This document shows, one piece after another, positions 1 to 9,216 of a stretch of DNA of 64,000 bases. The first letter of the stretch is position 1. Every line of letters begins with the position of its first letter. Source of the stretch: Frateuria_A yonginensis. Lineage in GTDB: Bacteria; Pseudomonadota; Gammaproteobacteria; Xanthomonadales; Rhodanobacteraceae. The stretch covers positions 124,001 to 188,000 of the forward strand of contig NZ_JBBBNY010000003.1 of NCBI RefSeq assembly GCF_037137055.1, in the 5' to 3' direction. The translations under genes and the position numbers were made by a program. Under the pieces are notes generated by a model that saw nothing but the letters and a program-made list of their open reading frames with translations, made no database searches and was not told the origin of the DNA.

Positions 1-2
1 CG

Positions 3-254
3 ATCGGGCTGCTCGCCAGCCACCCCGTGGAACTGCTGGTCACCGACATCGGGCTGCCCGGCCTCGACGGCCGCCAGCTGGCCGACGCGGCGCGGCAGAC
101 GCGCCCCGAGCTGAAGGTCCTGCTGATGACCGGCTACGCCGCGGGCGCAGCTTCGCCCGACGGGTTCCTCGCGCCCGGCATGGCGCTGATCACCAAGCCG
201 TTCACCACCTCGGCCCTGGCCCAGCGCGTACGCGACATGCTGGCCCCGGCCTAG
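3..254 (+). CDS. Response regulator receiver domain, C-terminal part (partial)
   Basis: The reading frame is open from the first bases, so the N-terminus lies outside the window. About 83 residues remain. They show the end of a CheY-like receiver domain: the phosphoacceptor aspartate lies in LLVTDIGLPGLDG, the conserved threonine in LLMTGYAAG and the conserved lysine in ITKPFT. The protein ends at the domain boundary with no effector attached. That fits a stand-alone receiver or, commonly in this group, the C-terminal receiver of a hybrid histidine kinase. The stop overlaps the stop of the convergent VOC gene by four bases. Confidence 0.8.
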   Translation: MGLLASHPVELLVTDIGLPGLDGRQLADAARQTRPELKVLLMTGYAAGAASPDGFLAPGMALITKPFTTSALAQRVRDMLAPA

Positions 255-646
255 CCGGCCGTGCCCCGCCGCTGCAGCAGATCCCAGCGGTTCCCGTACA
301 GGTCCTCGAAGACCGCGACGGTGCCGTAGGGCTCCTGTCGCGGCTCCTCGCAGAAGCGCACGCCCCGCTCCCGCATCGCCCGGTAGCTGGCCTGGAAATC
401 CCCGGTCTCCAGGAACAGGAACACGCGCCCGCCCGCCTGGTTGCCGATCGCCGCCTCCTGGCGCGCACCGACCGCCCTGGCCAGGAGCAGGCGCGTCTCG
501 CGCGCACCGGGCGGGGACACCACCACCCAGCGCTTGTCCTGCCCCAGCGGGCGATCCTCGATCAGCGCGAAGCCCAGGCAGGTGGTGAAGTAGGCGATGG
601 CCTCGTCGTAGTCGCGTACGAGCAGGGCGAGCGAACCGAGATGCAT
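251..646 (-). CDS. VOC family (glyoxalase/bleomycin resistance-like) protein
   Basis: This is a 131-residue protein with the beta-alpha-beta-beta-beta fold pattern of vicinal oxygen chelate proteins. It opens with HLGSLALLVRDYDEAIAYF, followed by the typical LGF turn, and closes with AVFEDLYGNRWDLLQ, where a metal-ligand acidic residue usually sits. The substrate cannot be told from sequence. Members include glyoxalases, dioxygenases and antibiotic-binding proteins. A good ribosome-binding site (GGAGGA) precedes the ATG. It is transcribed divergently from pyrH and converges on the upstream receiver gene. Confidence 0.8.
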   Translation of the reverse strand: MHLGSLALLVRDYDEAIAYFTTCLGFALIEDRPLGQDKRWVVVSPPGARETRLLLARAVGARQEAAIGNQAGGRVFLFLETGDFQASYRAMRERGVRFCEEPRQEPYGTVAVFEDLYGNRWDLLQRRGTAG

Positions 647-706
647 GGCGTTCCTCCGGCAGTGGCACGAGCATGAACGATCCCGCGGCGTCGCGGCGCA
701 TGGTTC

Positions 707-735
707 CTGACGGGCCGCCCTCGCGCCGCTACAAT
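707..735 (+). promoter_or_regulatory. Probable sigma-70 promoter of pyrH
   Basis: A -35-like CTGACG at 707-712 and a consensus-like -10 TACAAT at 730-735 are separated by 17 bases. They lie about 35 bases before the pyrH ATG. The pair sits in the divergent region between the VOC gene and pyrH. Confidence 0.55.
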
Positions 736-768
736 GCGCCGGTTTGCCCCATACAATCCGGAGAACCC

Positions 769-1491
769 ATGAGCGACCAGCCCACGTACCGCCGCATCCT
801 GCTCAAGCTCTCCGGTGAAGCGCTGATGGGCGAGGCCGACTACGGCATCGACCCGAAGGTGATCGGCCGCCTGGCCGACGAGATCATCGAGGTGCGCCGG
901 GCCGGTGTGGAAGTGGGCGTGGTCATCGGCGGCGGCAACATCTTCCGCGGCGCGGGCCTGGCCGCAGCCGGCATGGACCGCGTCACCGGCGACCACATGG
1001 GCATGCTGGCCACCGTGATGAACGCGCTGGCGATGGCCGATGCGATCGAGAAGCGCGGCGGCTACGCCCGCGTGATGAGCGCCATCCAGATCCACGACGT
1101 GGCCGAGGACTTCATCCGCCGGCGTGCCATCCGCCACATCGAGAAGGGCCGTATCGCGCTGTTCGCGGCCGGCACCGGCAATCCCTTCTTCACCACCGAT
1201 TCGGCCGCCGCGCTGCGCGCGGTCGAAATCGGCGCCGACCTGCTGCTCAAGGCCACCAAGGTCGACGGCGTGTACACCGCCGACCCGACCCGCCACGCGG
1301 ACGCGGTGCGCTACGAGGCGCTGACCTACGACGAGGTGATCCAGCGCAACCTGCAGGTGATGGACACCGCCGCCATCGCGCTCTGCCGCGACCACGGCAT
1401 GCCGCTGCGCATCTACGACATGACCGTACCGGGCAACCTGATGCGGATCATGCGTGGCGAGCCGGTGGGCACGCTGGTCAGGGCGGACTGA
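769..1491 (+). CDS. pyrH: UMP kinase
   Basis: This enzyme phosphorylates UMP to UDP with ATP in the cytosol, feeding pyrimidine nucleotide synthesis. The 240-residue protein has the amino-acid kinase fold. The N-terminal KLSGEAL phosphate-binding segment is near residue 13, GGGNIFRG is at 54-61, the GTGNPFFTTDSAAALRA nucleotide loop follows, and LKATKVDGVYTADP is the nucleotide-site motif. The ATG at 769 gives the usual family length; a longer in-frame upstream start would overlap the promoter. The gene stands directly before frr, the classic bacterial order, but the tsf/rpsB genes often found upstream are not here. Confidence 0.97.
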   Translation: MSDQPTYRRILLKLSGEALMGEADYGIDPKVIGRLADEIIEVRRAGVEVGVVIGGGNIFRGAGLAAAGMDRVTGDHMGMLATVMNALAMADAIEKRGGYARVMSAIQIHDVAEDFIRRRAIRHIEKGRIALFAAGTGNPFFTTDSAAALRAVEIGADLLLKATKVDGVYTADPTRHADAVRYEALTYDEVIQRNLQVMDTAAIALCRDHGMPLRIYDMTVPGNLMRIMRGEPVGTLVRAD

Positions 1492-1576
1492 GCGACATCC
1501 GCGGGCGCGCGGGCGGGTCGCGCCGCGAGCTCGCGCATCCGCGTCCGCCCATCCCTCGCCCCGCCACCCGCGCTGC

Positions 1577-1582
1577 TATACT
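1577..1582 (+). promoter_or_regulatory. Possible -10 box of frr
   Basis: TATACT lies 30 bases before the frr ATG in the 120-base pyrH-frr gap. No convincing -35 is visible at the proper spacing, so this may be a weak or extended-type promoter. Confidence 0.35.
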
Positions 1583-1611
1583 TCCCCGCTTCGCAACGCC
1601 GGGTGATTCCC

Positions 1612-2169
1612 ATGCTCAACGACATCAAGAACGATGCCCAGACCCGCATGGGCAAGAGCATCGACGCGCTCAAGCACGACCTGACCCGCCTGCGCACCGG
1701 ACGCGCCAGCACCGCGCTGGTGGAGCACATCAAGGTGCCGTACTACGGTTCGGACATGCCATTGAACCAGGTCGCGTCGGTCTCGCTTTCCGATGCCCGC
1801 TCGATCCAGATCACGCCGTTCGAGAAGAGCATGGTCGGCCCGATCGAGAAGGCGATCATGGCCTCGGACGTGGGCATCACCCCGACCACCGCCGGCACCG
1901 TGATCCGCCTGAACATGCCGCCGCTCACCGAGGAGCGCCGCAAGGAGCTGGCCAAGCACGTGGCGCACGAGGGCGAGAACGCCAAGATCGCGATCCGCAA
2001 CATCCGCCGCGACGCCATGCAGAAGGTCAAGGACCTGCTCAAGGACAAGCAGATCACCGAGGACGAGGAGCGCCGGGCGGACGACGAGATCCAGAAGCTC
2101 ACCGACCGCTTCGTGAAGGAGGTCGACGCCGTGGTCAAGGCCAAGGAAGAGGAGCTGATGGCCATCTGA
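1612..2169 (+). CDS. frr: Ribosome recycling factor
   Basis: Together with EF-G this factor splits post-termination ribosomes. The 185 residues match the usual family length when the ATG at 1612 is used; a GTG nine bases upstream is in frame but gives an unnecessary extension. Family landmarks are the start LNDIKNDAQTRMGKSI, RTGRAS near residue 30 and the long helical second half rich in Lys, Arg and Glu, with VRRD-like NIRRDAMQKVKDLLK. It follows pyrH and precedes uppS, as in most proteobacteria. Confidence 0.97.
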   Translation: MLNDIKNDAQTRMGKSIDALKHDLTRLRTGRASTALVEHIKVPYYGSDMPLNQVASVSLSDARSIQITPFEKSMVGPIEKAIMASDVGITPTTAGTVIRLNMPPLTEERRKELAKHVAHEGENAKIAIRNIRRDAMQKVKDLLKDKQITEDEERRADDEIQKLTDRFVKEVDAVVKAKEEELMAI

Positions 2170-2253
2170 GCGGCCATCCGCTCGCGCCGCCATGCACGCC
2201 CTTCCGCCCAACCCGCATTCCGCCCCCTGTTCCCCGCAGGGATGGGGCCGGCA

Positions 2254-2300
2254 TGGCGGGCCGGCCCGCCACGCTTTCCCACCTCCCCGCGGGAGCGGGG
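2254..2300 (+). repeat. Intergenic palindrome and hairpin
   Basis: In the 201-base frr-uppS gap, positions 2254-2271 form a perfect 18-base palindrome (TGGCGGGCC and its complement). Positions 2285-2300 form a CCCCGC/GCGGGG hairpin with a GGGA loop. No T-run follows, so this is not a classical terminator. The second hairpin resembles the CTCCC/GGGAG hairpins seen elsewhere in this window. Confidence 0.5.
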
Positions 2301-2370
2301 CTTCCCCGGAGCCCCCGGCGTCCCGGATCCGGTGCCGTCCTGCCAAGGCCGGCGAACGCGTCGTACGGCC

Positions 2371-3102
<732 letters not shown>

Positions 3103-3128
3103 TCGGGCGATAGCCCCAAGGACCCTCG

Positions 3129-3950
3129 ATGCTGCTGCAACGCACCCTCACCGCCCTGCTGCTCGCCCCCGTGGCCATCCTGGTGATCCTGCTGCCGCCG
3201 GACTGGACGTGGCTGTTCGGGCTCGTGGTCGCGACCGTGTTCCTCGCCGGCCTGTGGGAGTGGACGCGCCTGTCGGGTCTGCGCAACCGCCGCGTGCGCG
3301 CGGCGATGCTGGGCGTGGTGCTGGCGCTGTTCGGCGTGCTCTGGTGGGTGCGCGACTCGCTGCTGTGGCCGGCCCTGCTGGTCGCCGGCGTCGCCTGGTG
3401 GGCGCTGGCCTGCCTGTGGCTCCGGCACTTCGCGTTCGCCGCGGCGCCCACCACCGAGAACCGGAACCTCAAGCTCGCCGCCGGCGCGCTGGTCGCGTTT
3501 CCCGCCTTCGTGGGCCTGCTCACGCTGCATGGCGGCGTGCACGGCCAGTGGTGGACCCTGCTGATCCTGCTGGTCGTGTGGGCCGCCGACATCGGCGCGT
3601 ATTTCAGTGGCCGTTTCCTGGGCAAGCGCAAGCTCGCGCCCAACATCAGCCCCGGCAAGACCTGGGCCGGCGTCTATGGCGCGCTCGCCGCGGGCGCGCT
3701 GATCGCGGTGCTCGGCGGCTGGCTGCTCGACGTGCAAGGCTTCGGCCTGGTCGGGCTGGCGGTGCTGGCGGTGCTCACCGTGGCGGCCTCGATCGTCGGC
3801 GACCTGGTCGAGAGCCTGATGAAGCGCCATGCCCAGGTGAAGGACTCCGGCCGCATGTTCCCCGGCCACGGCGGCCTGCTCGACCGCATGGACAGCGTGT
3901 TCGCTGCGGTGCCCGTGTTCGCGCTGGGCAAGCTGCTGCTCGGCCTATGA
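3129..3950 (+). CDS. cdsA: Phosphatidate cytidylyltransferase (CDP-diglyceride synthase)
   Basis: This inner-membrane enzyme makes CDP-diacylglycerol from phosphatidate and CTP, the branch point of phospholipid synthesis. The 273 residues contain about eight hydrophobic segments. The C-terminal signature VKDSGRMFPGHGGLLDRMDS, with its metal-binding acidic residues, is intact. AAGGA at 3118-3122 gives a proper ribosome-binding site. Its TGA overlaps the dxr ATG (ATGA), so the two are translationally coupled. Confidence 0.95.
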   Translation: MLLQRTLTALLLAPVAILVILLPPDWTWLFGLVVATVFLAGLWEWTRLSGLRNRRVRAAMLGVVLALFGVLWWVRDSLLWPALLVAGVAWWALACLWLRHFAFAAAPTTENRNLKLAAGALVAFPAFVGLLTLHGGVHGQWWTLLILLVVWAADIGAYFSGRFLGKRKLAPNISPGKTWAGVYGALAAGALIAVLGGWLLDVQGFGLVGLAVLAVLTVAASIVGDLVESLMKRHAQVKDSGRMFPGHGGLLDRMDSVFAAVPVFALGKLLLGL

Positions 3951-5137
3951 ACGCCGGCCACCCCCGCCGCGTCGCCGTGCTCGGCGCCACCGGCTCGATC
4001 GGCGGCAGCACGCTGGACGTGATCGGCCGCCATCCCGACCGCTTCCGCGCCAGCGTGCTGGTGGCACACCGCAACGTCGATGCGCTGGTGCCGCTGTGCG
4101 CGGCGCACCGTCCGGAGCTGGCGATCGTCGCCGACCCGGCCATGGAGGGCGCGCTTGCCCGCCAGCTCGACGCCGCCGGCGTGCGCTGCACGGTGGCCAG
4201 CGGACCCGAGGCGATCGTCGCGGCGGCCGGCGGGTCGCTGTGCGACGTCGTGGTCGCCGCCATCGTCGGGGCGGCGGGGCTGGAATCGACCCTGGCCGCC
4301 GCGCGCGCAGGCAAACGCCTGCTGCTGGCCAACAAGGAATCCATCGTGATGGCCGGGCCGCTGCTGCTGGCCGCGCTGCGCGAAGGCGGCGGCGAACTGG
4401 TGCCGGTGGATTCGGAACACAACGCCATCTTCCAGTGCCTGCCCGGCGGGCGGCCCGATCTCGATGCGCACGGCGTGCGCCGGCTGATCCTCACCGCCTC
4501 GGGCGGCCCGTTCCGCGGCCGCAGCCGCGCCGAACTCGCCGCGGTCACGCCCGAGCAGGCGTGCAAGCACCCCAACTGGGTGATGGGCCGGAAGATCTCG
4601 GTCGACTCGGCCACCCTGATGAACAAGGGCCTGGAGGTGATCGAGGCGCATCACCTGTTCGGCGCCGCGCCCGAGCGCATCGAGGTGGTGGTGCATCCGC
4701 AGAGCATGATCCACTCCATGGTGGAGTACGCCGACGGCTCGGTGCTCGCGCAGCTGGGCAACCCCGACATGCGCACGGCGATCGCCCACGCGCTGGCCTG
4801 GCCCGAGCGCATCGAGGCGGGCGTCACGCCGCTGGACCTGGCCGCCTGCGCGCCGCTGGCCTTCGAGCGGCCGGACCTCGATACCTTCCGCTGCCTGGCG
4901 CTGGCCTTCCAGGCGCTGCGCGAGGGCGGCGACGCGCCGGCCATCCTCAACGCGGCCAACGAGGTCGCGGTGGACGCCTTCCTGGCCGGCACGCTGCCGT
5001 TCCTGGCGATCGCCGAGCTGGTCGAGGGGGTGCTCGCGGAACTGCCGGCCCAGCCCGTGGTCGATGTCCAGACCCTGCGCGAACGCGATGCGCAGGCGCG
5101 TTCAGTGGCGCGGCGGAAGTTGCGCACGGCTTGCTGA
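3947..5137 (+). CDS. dxr: 1-deoxy-D-xylulose 5-phosphate reductoisomerase
   Basis: Second enzyme of the MEP isoprenoid pathway: it rearranges and reduces DXP to methylerythritol phosphate with NADPH. The 396-residue product begins MNAGHPRRVAVLGATGSIG, with the nucleotide-binding glycine loop GATGSIGGSTL. It carries NKESIVMAG, the metal-site region VDSEHNAIFQCL, the flexible loop TASGGPF and the MNKGLEVIEAHHLF segment. The start is chosen at the ATG overlapping the cdsA stop; the frame is open further upstream, but that part is out-of-frame cdsA. It lies beside uppS and cdsA, linking precursor supply to carrier-lipid synthesis. Confidence 0.96.
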   Translation: MNAGHPRRVAVLGATGSIGGSTLDVIGRHPDRFRASVLVAHRNVDALVPLCAAHRPELAIVADPAMEGALARQLDAAGVRCTVASGPEAIVAAAGGSLCDVVVAAIVGAAGLESTLAAARAGKRLLLANKESIVMAGPLLLAALREGGGELVPVDSEHNAIFQCLPGGRPDLDAHGVRRLILTASGGPFRGRSRAELAAVTPEQACKHPNWVMGRKISVDSATLMNKGLEVIEAHHLFGAAPERIEVVVHPQSMIHSMVEYADGSVLAQLGNPDMRTAIAHALAWPERIEAGVTPLDLAACAPLAFERPDLDTFRCLALAFQALREGGDAPAILNAANEVAVDAFLAGTLPFLAIAELVEGVLAELPAQPVVDVQTLRERDAQARSVARRKLRTAC

Positions 5138-5171
5138 TAAGCTCGGGCAGAGACGTTTTCCCAGGTTTTCG

Positions 5172-6518
5172 ATGACTCCCTTCTTCGGCTCGGTGTTCTG
5201 GTTGCTGGTCACGCTGGGCGTGCTGGTGACCTTTCACGAATTCGGCCACTACTGGGTCGCGCGCCGCTGCGGCGTCAAGGTGCTGCGCTTCTCGGTCGGC
5301 TTCGGCAAGGCAATCTGGCGGCGCATCGGCCGCGACGGTACCGAGTACCAGGTCGCGATGATCCCGTTGGGCGGCTACGTCAAGATGCTCGATGCGCGCG
5401 AGGGCGAGGTCGACCCGGCGCTGCGCGGCGTGGAGTTCACCGGCAAGAGCGTGTGGAAGCGCATCGCCATCGTGATCGCCGGCCCGGGTTTCAACCTGAT
5501 CTTCGCGGTGGCGGCGCTGTGGCTGATGTTCGTGCTGGGCCGGCCGGATGCGGCCCCGGTGGTCACCGCGACGCCCGGCAGCATGGCGGCCGCGGCCGGC
5601 ATCCAGCCCGGCGACCGCGTCCTGCGCGTGGACGGCGAGCCGGTGGCGACGATGAGCGACGCGATGGACGACGTCGCCACCGCGTTGCTGGGCCGCGATC
5701 CGCTGGCGCTGGTGGTGCGCGGCCGCGACGGCCGCGAGCGCCAGGTGGTGCTGCCGCTGCAGCAGCTGCCCGCCGGCCGCGGCATCGACACCTATTTCGA
5801 CATGCTGGGCCTCAAGCTGGCGCCGCCGCCCGCCGTTGCCGGCGTGGTGATGCCGGGCCAGCCGGCGGCGCTGGCCGGCATGAAGAGCGGCGACGTGCTG
5901 CTGGCCGTCAACGGCACGCCGGTGGCCGACTTCGATGCCTTCGCCAGGGCGGTCAGGGAAGCGGCGCCCCGGTCACCCCGGCTGGACGTGACCGTGCGCC
6001 GCGGCCAGCAGACCCTGCACCTGCCGGTGGTCGCCCGCTACGAATCGCTGGAAGGCCAGCCGGCCCGCTGGTCGGTGGGCGTGGGCGCCCTCCCGGGCGA
6101 GAGCGCGGTCCGCCGCTACGGGCCGGTCAGGGCGCTGGGCGCGGCGCTGGAATCCACCTGGGACAGCACCCGCCAGACCTTCACCATGATCGGCAAGATG
6201 GTCAGCGGGCAGGCGTCCACCAAGAACCTTTCCGGCGTGATCGGCATCGCCCAGGTAGCCAACGCCTCGGCGCAGATGGGCCTGGCCTGGTTCCTCAATT
6301 TCCTGGCGCTGGTGTCGCTCAGCCTGGCCATCCTCAACCTGCTGCCGATCCCCGTCTTGGACGGCGGTCACCTGCTGTATTACCTTATCGAGTTGGTCAA
6401 AGGCAGCCCGGTAAGCGAGCGGACCCAGATGATCGGCCAGTACATCGGCCTGGTTCTGCTGTTCACGCTGATGGGGCTGGCGTTCTACAACGACATCCAC
6501 CGCACCCTGTTTTCGTGA
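5172..6518 (+). CDS. rseP: RIP zinc metalloprotease RseP (site-2 protease)
   Basis: An inner-membrane site-2 protease that cleaves the anti-sigma factor RseA in the envelope-stress cascade and can clear signal-peptide remnants. The 448 residues show HEFGH at 22-26 in the first membrane segment, two PDZ domains in the periplasmic stretch (around residues 120-300) and the second metal-ligand motif LDG at 396-398 inside NLLPIPVLDGGHLLYY. Four membrane segments are predicted by eye. It precedes bamA, as in most proteobacteria, matching its role in outer-membrane stress. Confidence 0.95.
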   Translation: MTPFFGSVFWLLVTLGVLVTFHEFGHYWVARRCGVKVLRFSVGFGKAIWRRIGRDGTEYQVAMIPLGGYVKMLDAREGEVDPALRGVEFTGKSVWKRIAIVIAGPGFNLIFAVAALWLMFVLGRPDAAPVVTATPGSMAAAAGIQPGDRVLRVDGEPVATMSDAMDDVATALLGRDPLALVVRGRDGRERQVVLPLQQLPAGRGIDTYFDMLGLKLAPPPAVAGVVMPGQPAALAGMKSGDVLLAVNGTPVADFDAFARAVREAAPRSPRLDVTVRRGQQTLHLPVVARYESLEGQPARWSVGVGALPGESAVRRYGPVRALGAALESTWDSTRQTFTMIGKMVSGQASTKNLSGVIGIAQVANASAQMGLAWFLNFLALVSLSLAILNLLPIPVLDGGHLLYYLIELVKGSPVSERTQMIGQYIGLVLLFTLMGLAFYNDIHRTLFS

Positions 6519-6674
6519 CGCGCGCGCCACTTTCCGCGGCTATCGGCCCCGACGCGGCAGCGACGCCAGGAACGGCGCGCGGATGCGTTGCGGGACGGGC
6601 CCAGGCCCTTTCCCCGATCCATGCAATGGAACGGCCTTGCGGCCGGCCGTCGGAATAACCCACCGGAATCGACG

Positions 6675-9071
6675 ATGAAGCGTATCGCCGCCCTGCTCCT
6701 GCTCGCCTCCCTCTCCGCCAACGCGCTGGCGTTCGAACCGTTCGTCGTCTCCGACATCCGCATCGATGGCCTCAACCGCATCTCGGCCGGCACGGTCTAC
6801 AACTACCTGCCCATCAACAAGGGCGACCGCCTCACCGACGAGGAGGCGGCGCGCGCCATCCGTGCGCTCTACGACACCAAGTTCTTCAGCGACGTGGAAC
6901 TGTCCCGCGAGGGCAACATCCTGGTCATCAAGGTGGTCGAGCGGCCGTCCATCGCCAAGCTGACCTTGCGCGGCAACAAGGACATCAAGGAAGAGGACCT
7001 GCGCAAGGGCCTGAAGGAGATCGGCCTGTCCGAGGGTGAGACCTTCGACCGCCTGTCGCTGGACCGCGTGCAGCAGGAGCTGATCCGCCAGTACTACAAC
7101 CGCGGCAAGTACAACGTCTCGGTCGACCCGCACGTGACCCGGCTGGACCGCAACCGCGTGGCGATCGACATCGAGATCCGCGAGGGCAAGGCCGCGCGCA
7201 TCAAGCAGCTCAACATCGTCGGCAACACCGCGTTCACCGACAAGCAGATCCGCGAGGACTTCGAGTCCGACACCACCAACTGGATGTCCTGGTACTCCAA
7301 GGACGACCAGTACTCGCGCGAGAAGCTCTCCGGCGACCTGGAGAAGCTCCAGTCGTACTACATGGACCGGGGCTACGCGGACTTCGGCGTGGATTCCACC
7401 CAGGTAACCATCGCACCCGACAAGCGCGCCATGTACATCGCCGCCAGCATCAAGGAAGGCGAGATCTACAAGATATCCGACGTGCACCTGCTCGGCGAGC
7501 TGATCCTGCCGGAGGACACGCTGCGCAAGCTGGTGTTCGTCAAGGCGGGCGACACCTTCAACCGCAAGGCGGTGGAAGCCACCTCCGACGCGATCAAGTC
7601 GATCCTGTCCAACATCGGCTACGCCTACGCCAAGGTCACGCCGATCCCCAAGCTGGACAAGGAGAAGCGCACGGTCGACATGACCTTCTACATCGAGCCG
7701 GGCCAGCGCGTTTACGTGCGCCGGGTGGTGTTCCAGGGCAACACGCGCACCGAGGACGACGTGCTGCGCCGCGAGATGCGCCAGCTCGAAGGCTCCTACT
7801 ACAACCAGGCGGCGGTGGACCGCTCCAAGATCCGCCTGCAGCGCCTGGGCTACTTCAAGAAGGTCGACATCGACAAGCAGCGCGTGCCGGGCACCGAGGA
7901 CCAGGTCGACGTCACCGTGAAGGTGGAGGAGCAGTCGGCCGGCAGCCTGATGTTCGGCATCGGCTACTCGCAGTACTCCGGCACGATCCTCAACGCCTCG
8001 GTGTCGCAGAACAACTTCCTGGGCACCGGTGACAGCTTCAGCGTGGGCGCCGAGCACAGCACCTACTACTCGCGCGTCACCGCCAGCTACTACAACCCGT
8101 ATCTCACCGACAGCGGCGTGGGCATCGGCTACAACGCCACCTACTCGAAGACCGACTACGGCAACACCGACTTCGCCAACTACGAGAACAGCACCAAGGC
8201 GTTCTCCAGCTACCTCGGCATCCCGATCAGCGAAACCGACGGCCTGCGCGTGGGCCTGGGCGTGTCCAGCAACAAGATCAACACCTTCCCGGGCTTCACT
8301 CCGCAGGTGCTGGTGGACTACCAGAACGCGGTCGGCAACCGCACCGTCCATACCTGGACCGGCACGCTCGGCTGGACCCACGACACCCGCAACGGCTACT
8401 GGGCGCCGACCCGCGGCGGCCTGCTCTCGGCCAGCGCCGAGGTCGCCCTGCCCGGTTCCACCGTGCAGTACTGGAAGTTCATGGGCGAGGCCAACCACTA
8501 CTGGCCGATCGGCGGCGGCTTCGTGCTGTACCTGGACGGCCAGGTCGGCTACGGCGACACCTACGGCAACCAGACCTACAGCCGCAGCTTCGGCGAGTTC
8601 GAGGCCGGCCAGCCGTACGACTTCCCGTTCTGGGAGAACTTCTACTCCGGCGGCGTGCGCGACGTGCGCGGCTTCCAGGACAACACGCTGGGCCCGCGCG
8701 TGTGCGTCGGCGCCTCCGGCGCCTCCAGCGTGCCCAACGCCAACGGCACCTGTTCCAACGGCTACTACCAGTATGCGCAGCCGATCGGCGGCGCCTTCAA
8801 GGTGCTGGGCACGGCGCAGGTGTTCATCCCGCTGCCGTTCCTCAAGGACATCAACACCGCGCGCGTGTCGGCCTTCGTCGACGTCGGCAACGCCTTCCGC
8901 AACTACCAGGCGTTCGATGCCAGCGAACTGCGCGCTTCGGCCGGCGTGGCCCTGCAGTGGCAGGCGCCGATCGGTCCGCTGATCATCAACTTCGCCGTAC
9001 CGATCCGCTCCAAGGAAGAGGATCGCCACTACGAGGAGCGGATCCAGTTCACCTTCGGCAGCCAGTTCTGA
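6675..9071 (+). CDS. bamA: Outer membrane protein assembly factor BamA
   Basis: The central Omp85 component of the BAM complex, which inserts beta-barrel proteins into the outer membrane. The 798-residue protein has a signal peptide cut after about residue 19 (SANALA). Five POTRA repeats start at FVVSDIRIDGLNRISAGTV, and the C-terminal half is a barrel rich in Tyr, Gly and alternating hydrophobic residues. It ends in phenylalanine (FTFGSQF), as outer-membrane barrels do. The barrel holds a VRGFQDN motif, the conserved substrate/lid VRGF element. In many relatives a skp gene follows; here lpxD follows directly after a terminator. Confidence 0.96.
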   Translation: MKRIAALLLLASLSANALAFEPFVVSDIRIDGLNRISAGTVYNYLPINKGDRLTDEEAARAIRALYDTKFFSDVELSREGNILVIKVVERPSIAKLTLRGNKDIKEEDLRKGLKEIGLSEGETFDRLSLDRVQQELIRQYYNRGKYNVSVDPHVTRLDRNRVAIDIEIREGKAARIKQLNIVGNTAFTDKQIREDFESDTTNWMSWYSKDDQYSREKLSGDLEKLQSYYMDRGYADFGVDSTQVTIAPDKRAMYIAASIKEGEIYKISDVHLLGELILPEDTLRKLVFVKAGDTFNRKAVEATSDAIKSILSNIGYAYAKVTPIPKLDKEKRTVDMTFYIEPGQRVYVRRVVFQGNTRTEDDVLRREMRQLEGSYYNQAAVDRSKIRLQRLGYFKKVDIDKQRVPGTEDQVDVTVKVEEQSAGSLMFGIGYSQYSGTILNASVSQNNFLGTGDSFSVGAEHSTYYSRVTASYYNPYLTDSGVGIGYNATYSKTDYGNTDFANYENSTKAFSSYLGIPISETDGLRVGLGVSSNKINTFPGFTPQVLVDYQNAVGNRTVHTWTGTLGWTHDTRNGYWAPTRGGLLSASAEVALPGSTVQYWKFMGEANHYWPIGGGFVLYLDGQVGYGDTYGNQTYSRSFGEFEAGQPYDFPFWENFYSGGVRDVRGFQDNTLGPRVCVGASGASSVPNANGTCSNGYYQYAQPIGGAFKVLGTAQVFIPLPFLKDINTARVSAFVDVGNAFRNYQAFDASELRASAGVALQWQAPIGPLIINFAVPIRSKEEDRHYEERIQFTFGSQF

Positions 9072-9090
9072 CCGGTCGCCGCTGTCAGCC

Positions 9091-9116
9091 AAAGGCGCGC
9101 CCCAGGGCGCGCCTTT
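9091..9116 (+). terminator. Rho-independent-like terminator after bamA
   Basis: AAAGGCGCGCC at 9091-9101 pairs perfectly with GGCGCGCCTTT at 9106-9116 across a four-base loop, giving an 11-bp stem. T-rich sequence follows (GCTTTG). It starts 20 bases after the bamA stop. Confidence 0.85.
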
Positions 9117-9187
9117 GCTTTGTGCGGATCGGGAACTGGCGCCCGCGGCGGCTCCACGGCACAGTCGTGTCGCCCGGCGGCGTCCCC

Positions 9188-9193
9188 TACAAT
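9188..9193 (+). promoter_or_regulatory. Probable -10 box of lpxD
   Basis: TACAAT lies 24 bases before the lpxD ATG and downstream of the bamA terminator, so the lpxD-fabZ-lpxA group probably has its own promoter. The -35 region is poor. Confidence 0.45.
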
Positions 9194-9216
9194 GCCCTGC
9201 CCCAACGGGAGCGTGC

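Noticed and set aside
2254..2300. Rho-independent terminator after frr
   Set aside because: The palindrome lacks a proper loop and neither hairpin is followed by a T-run.
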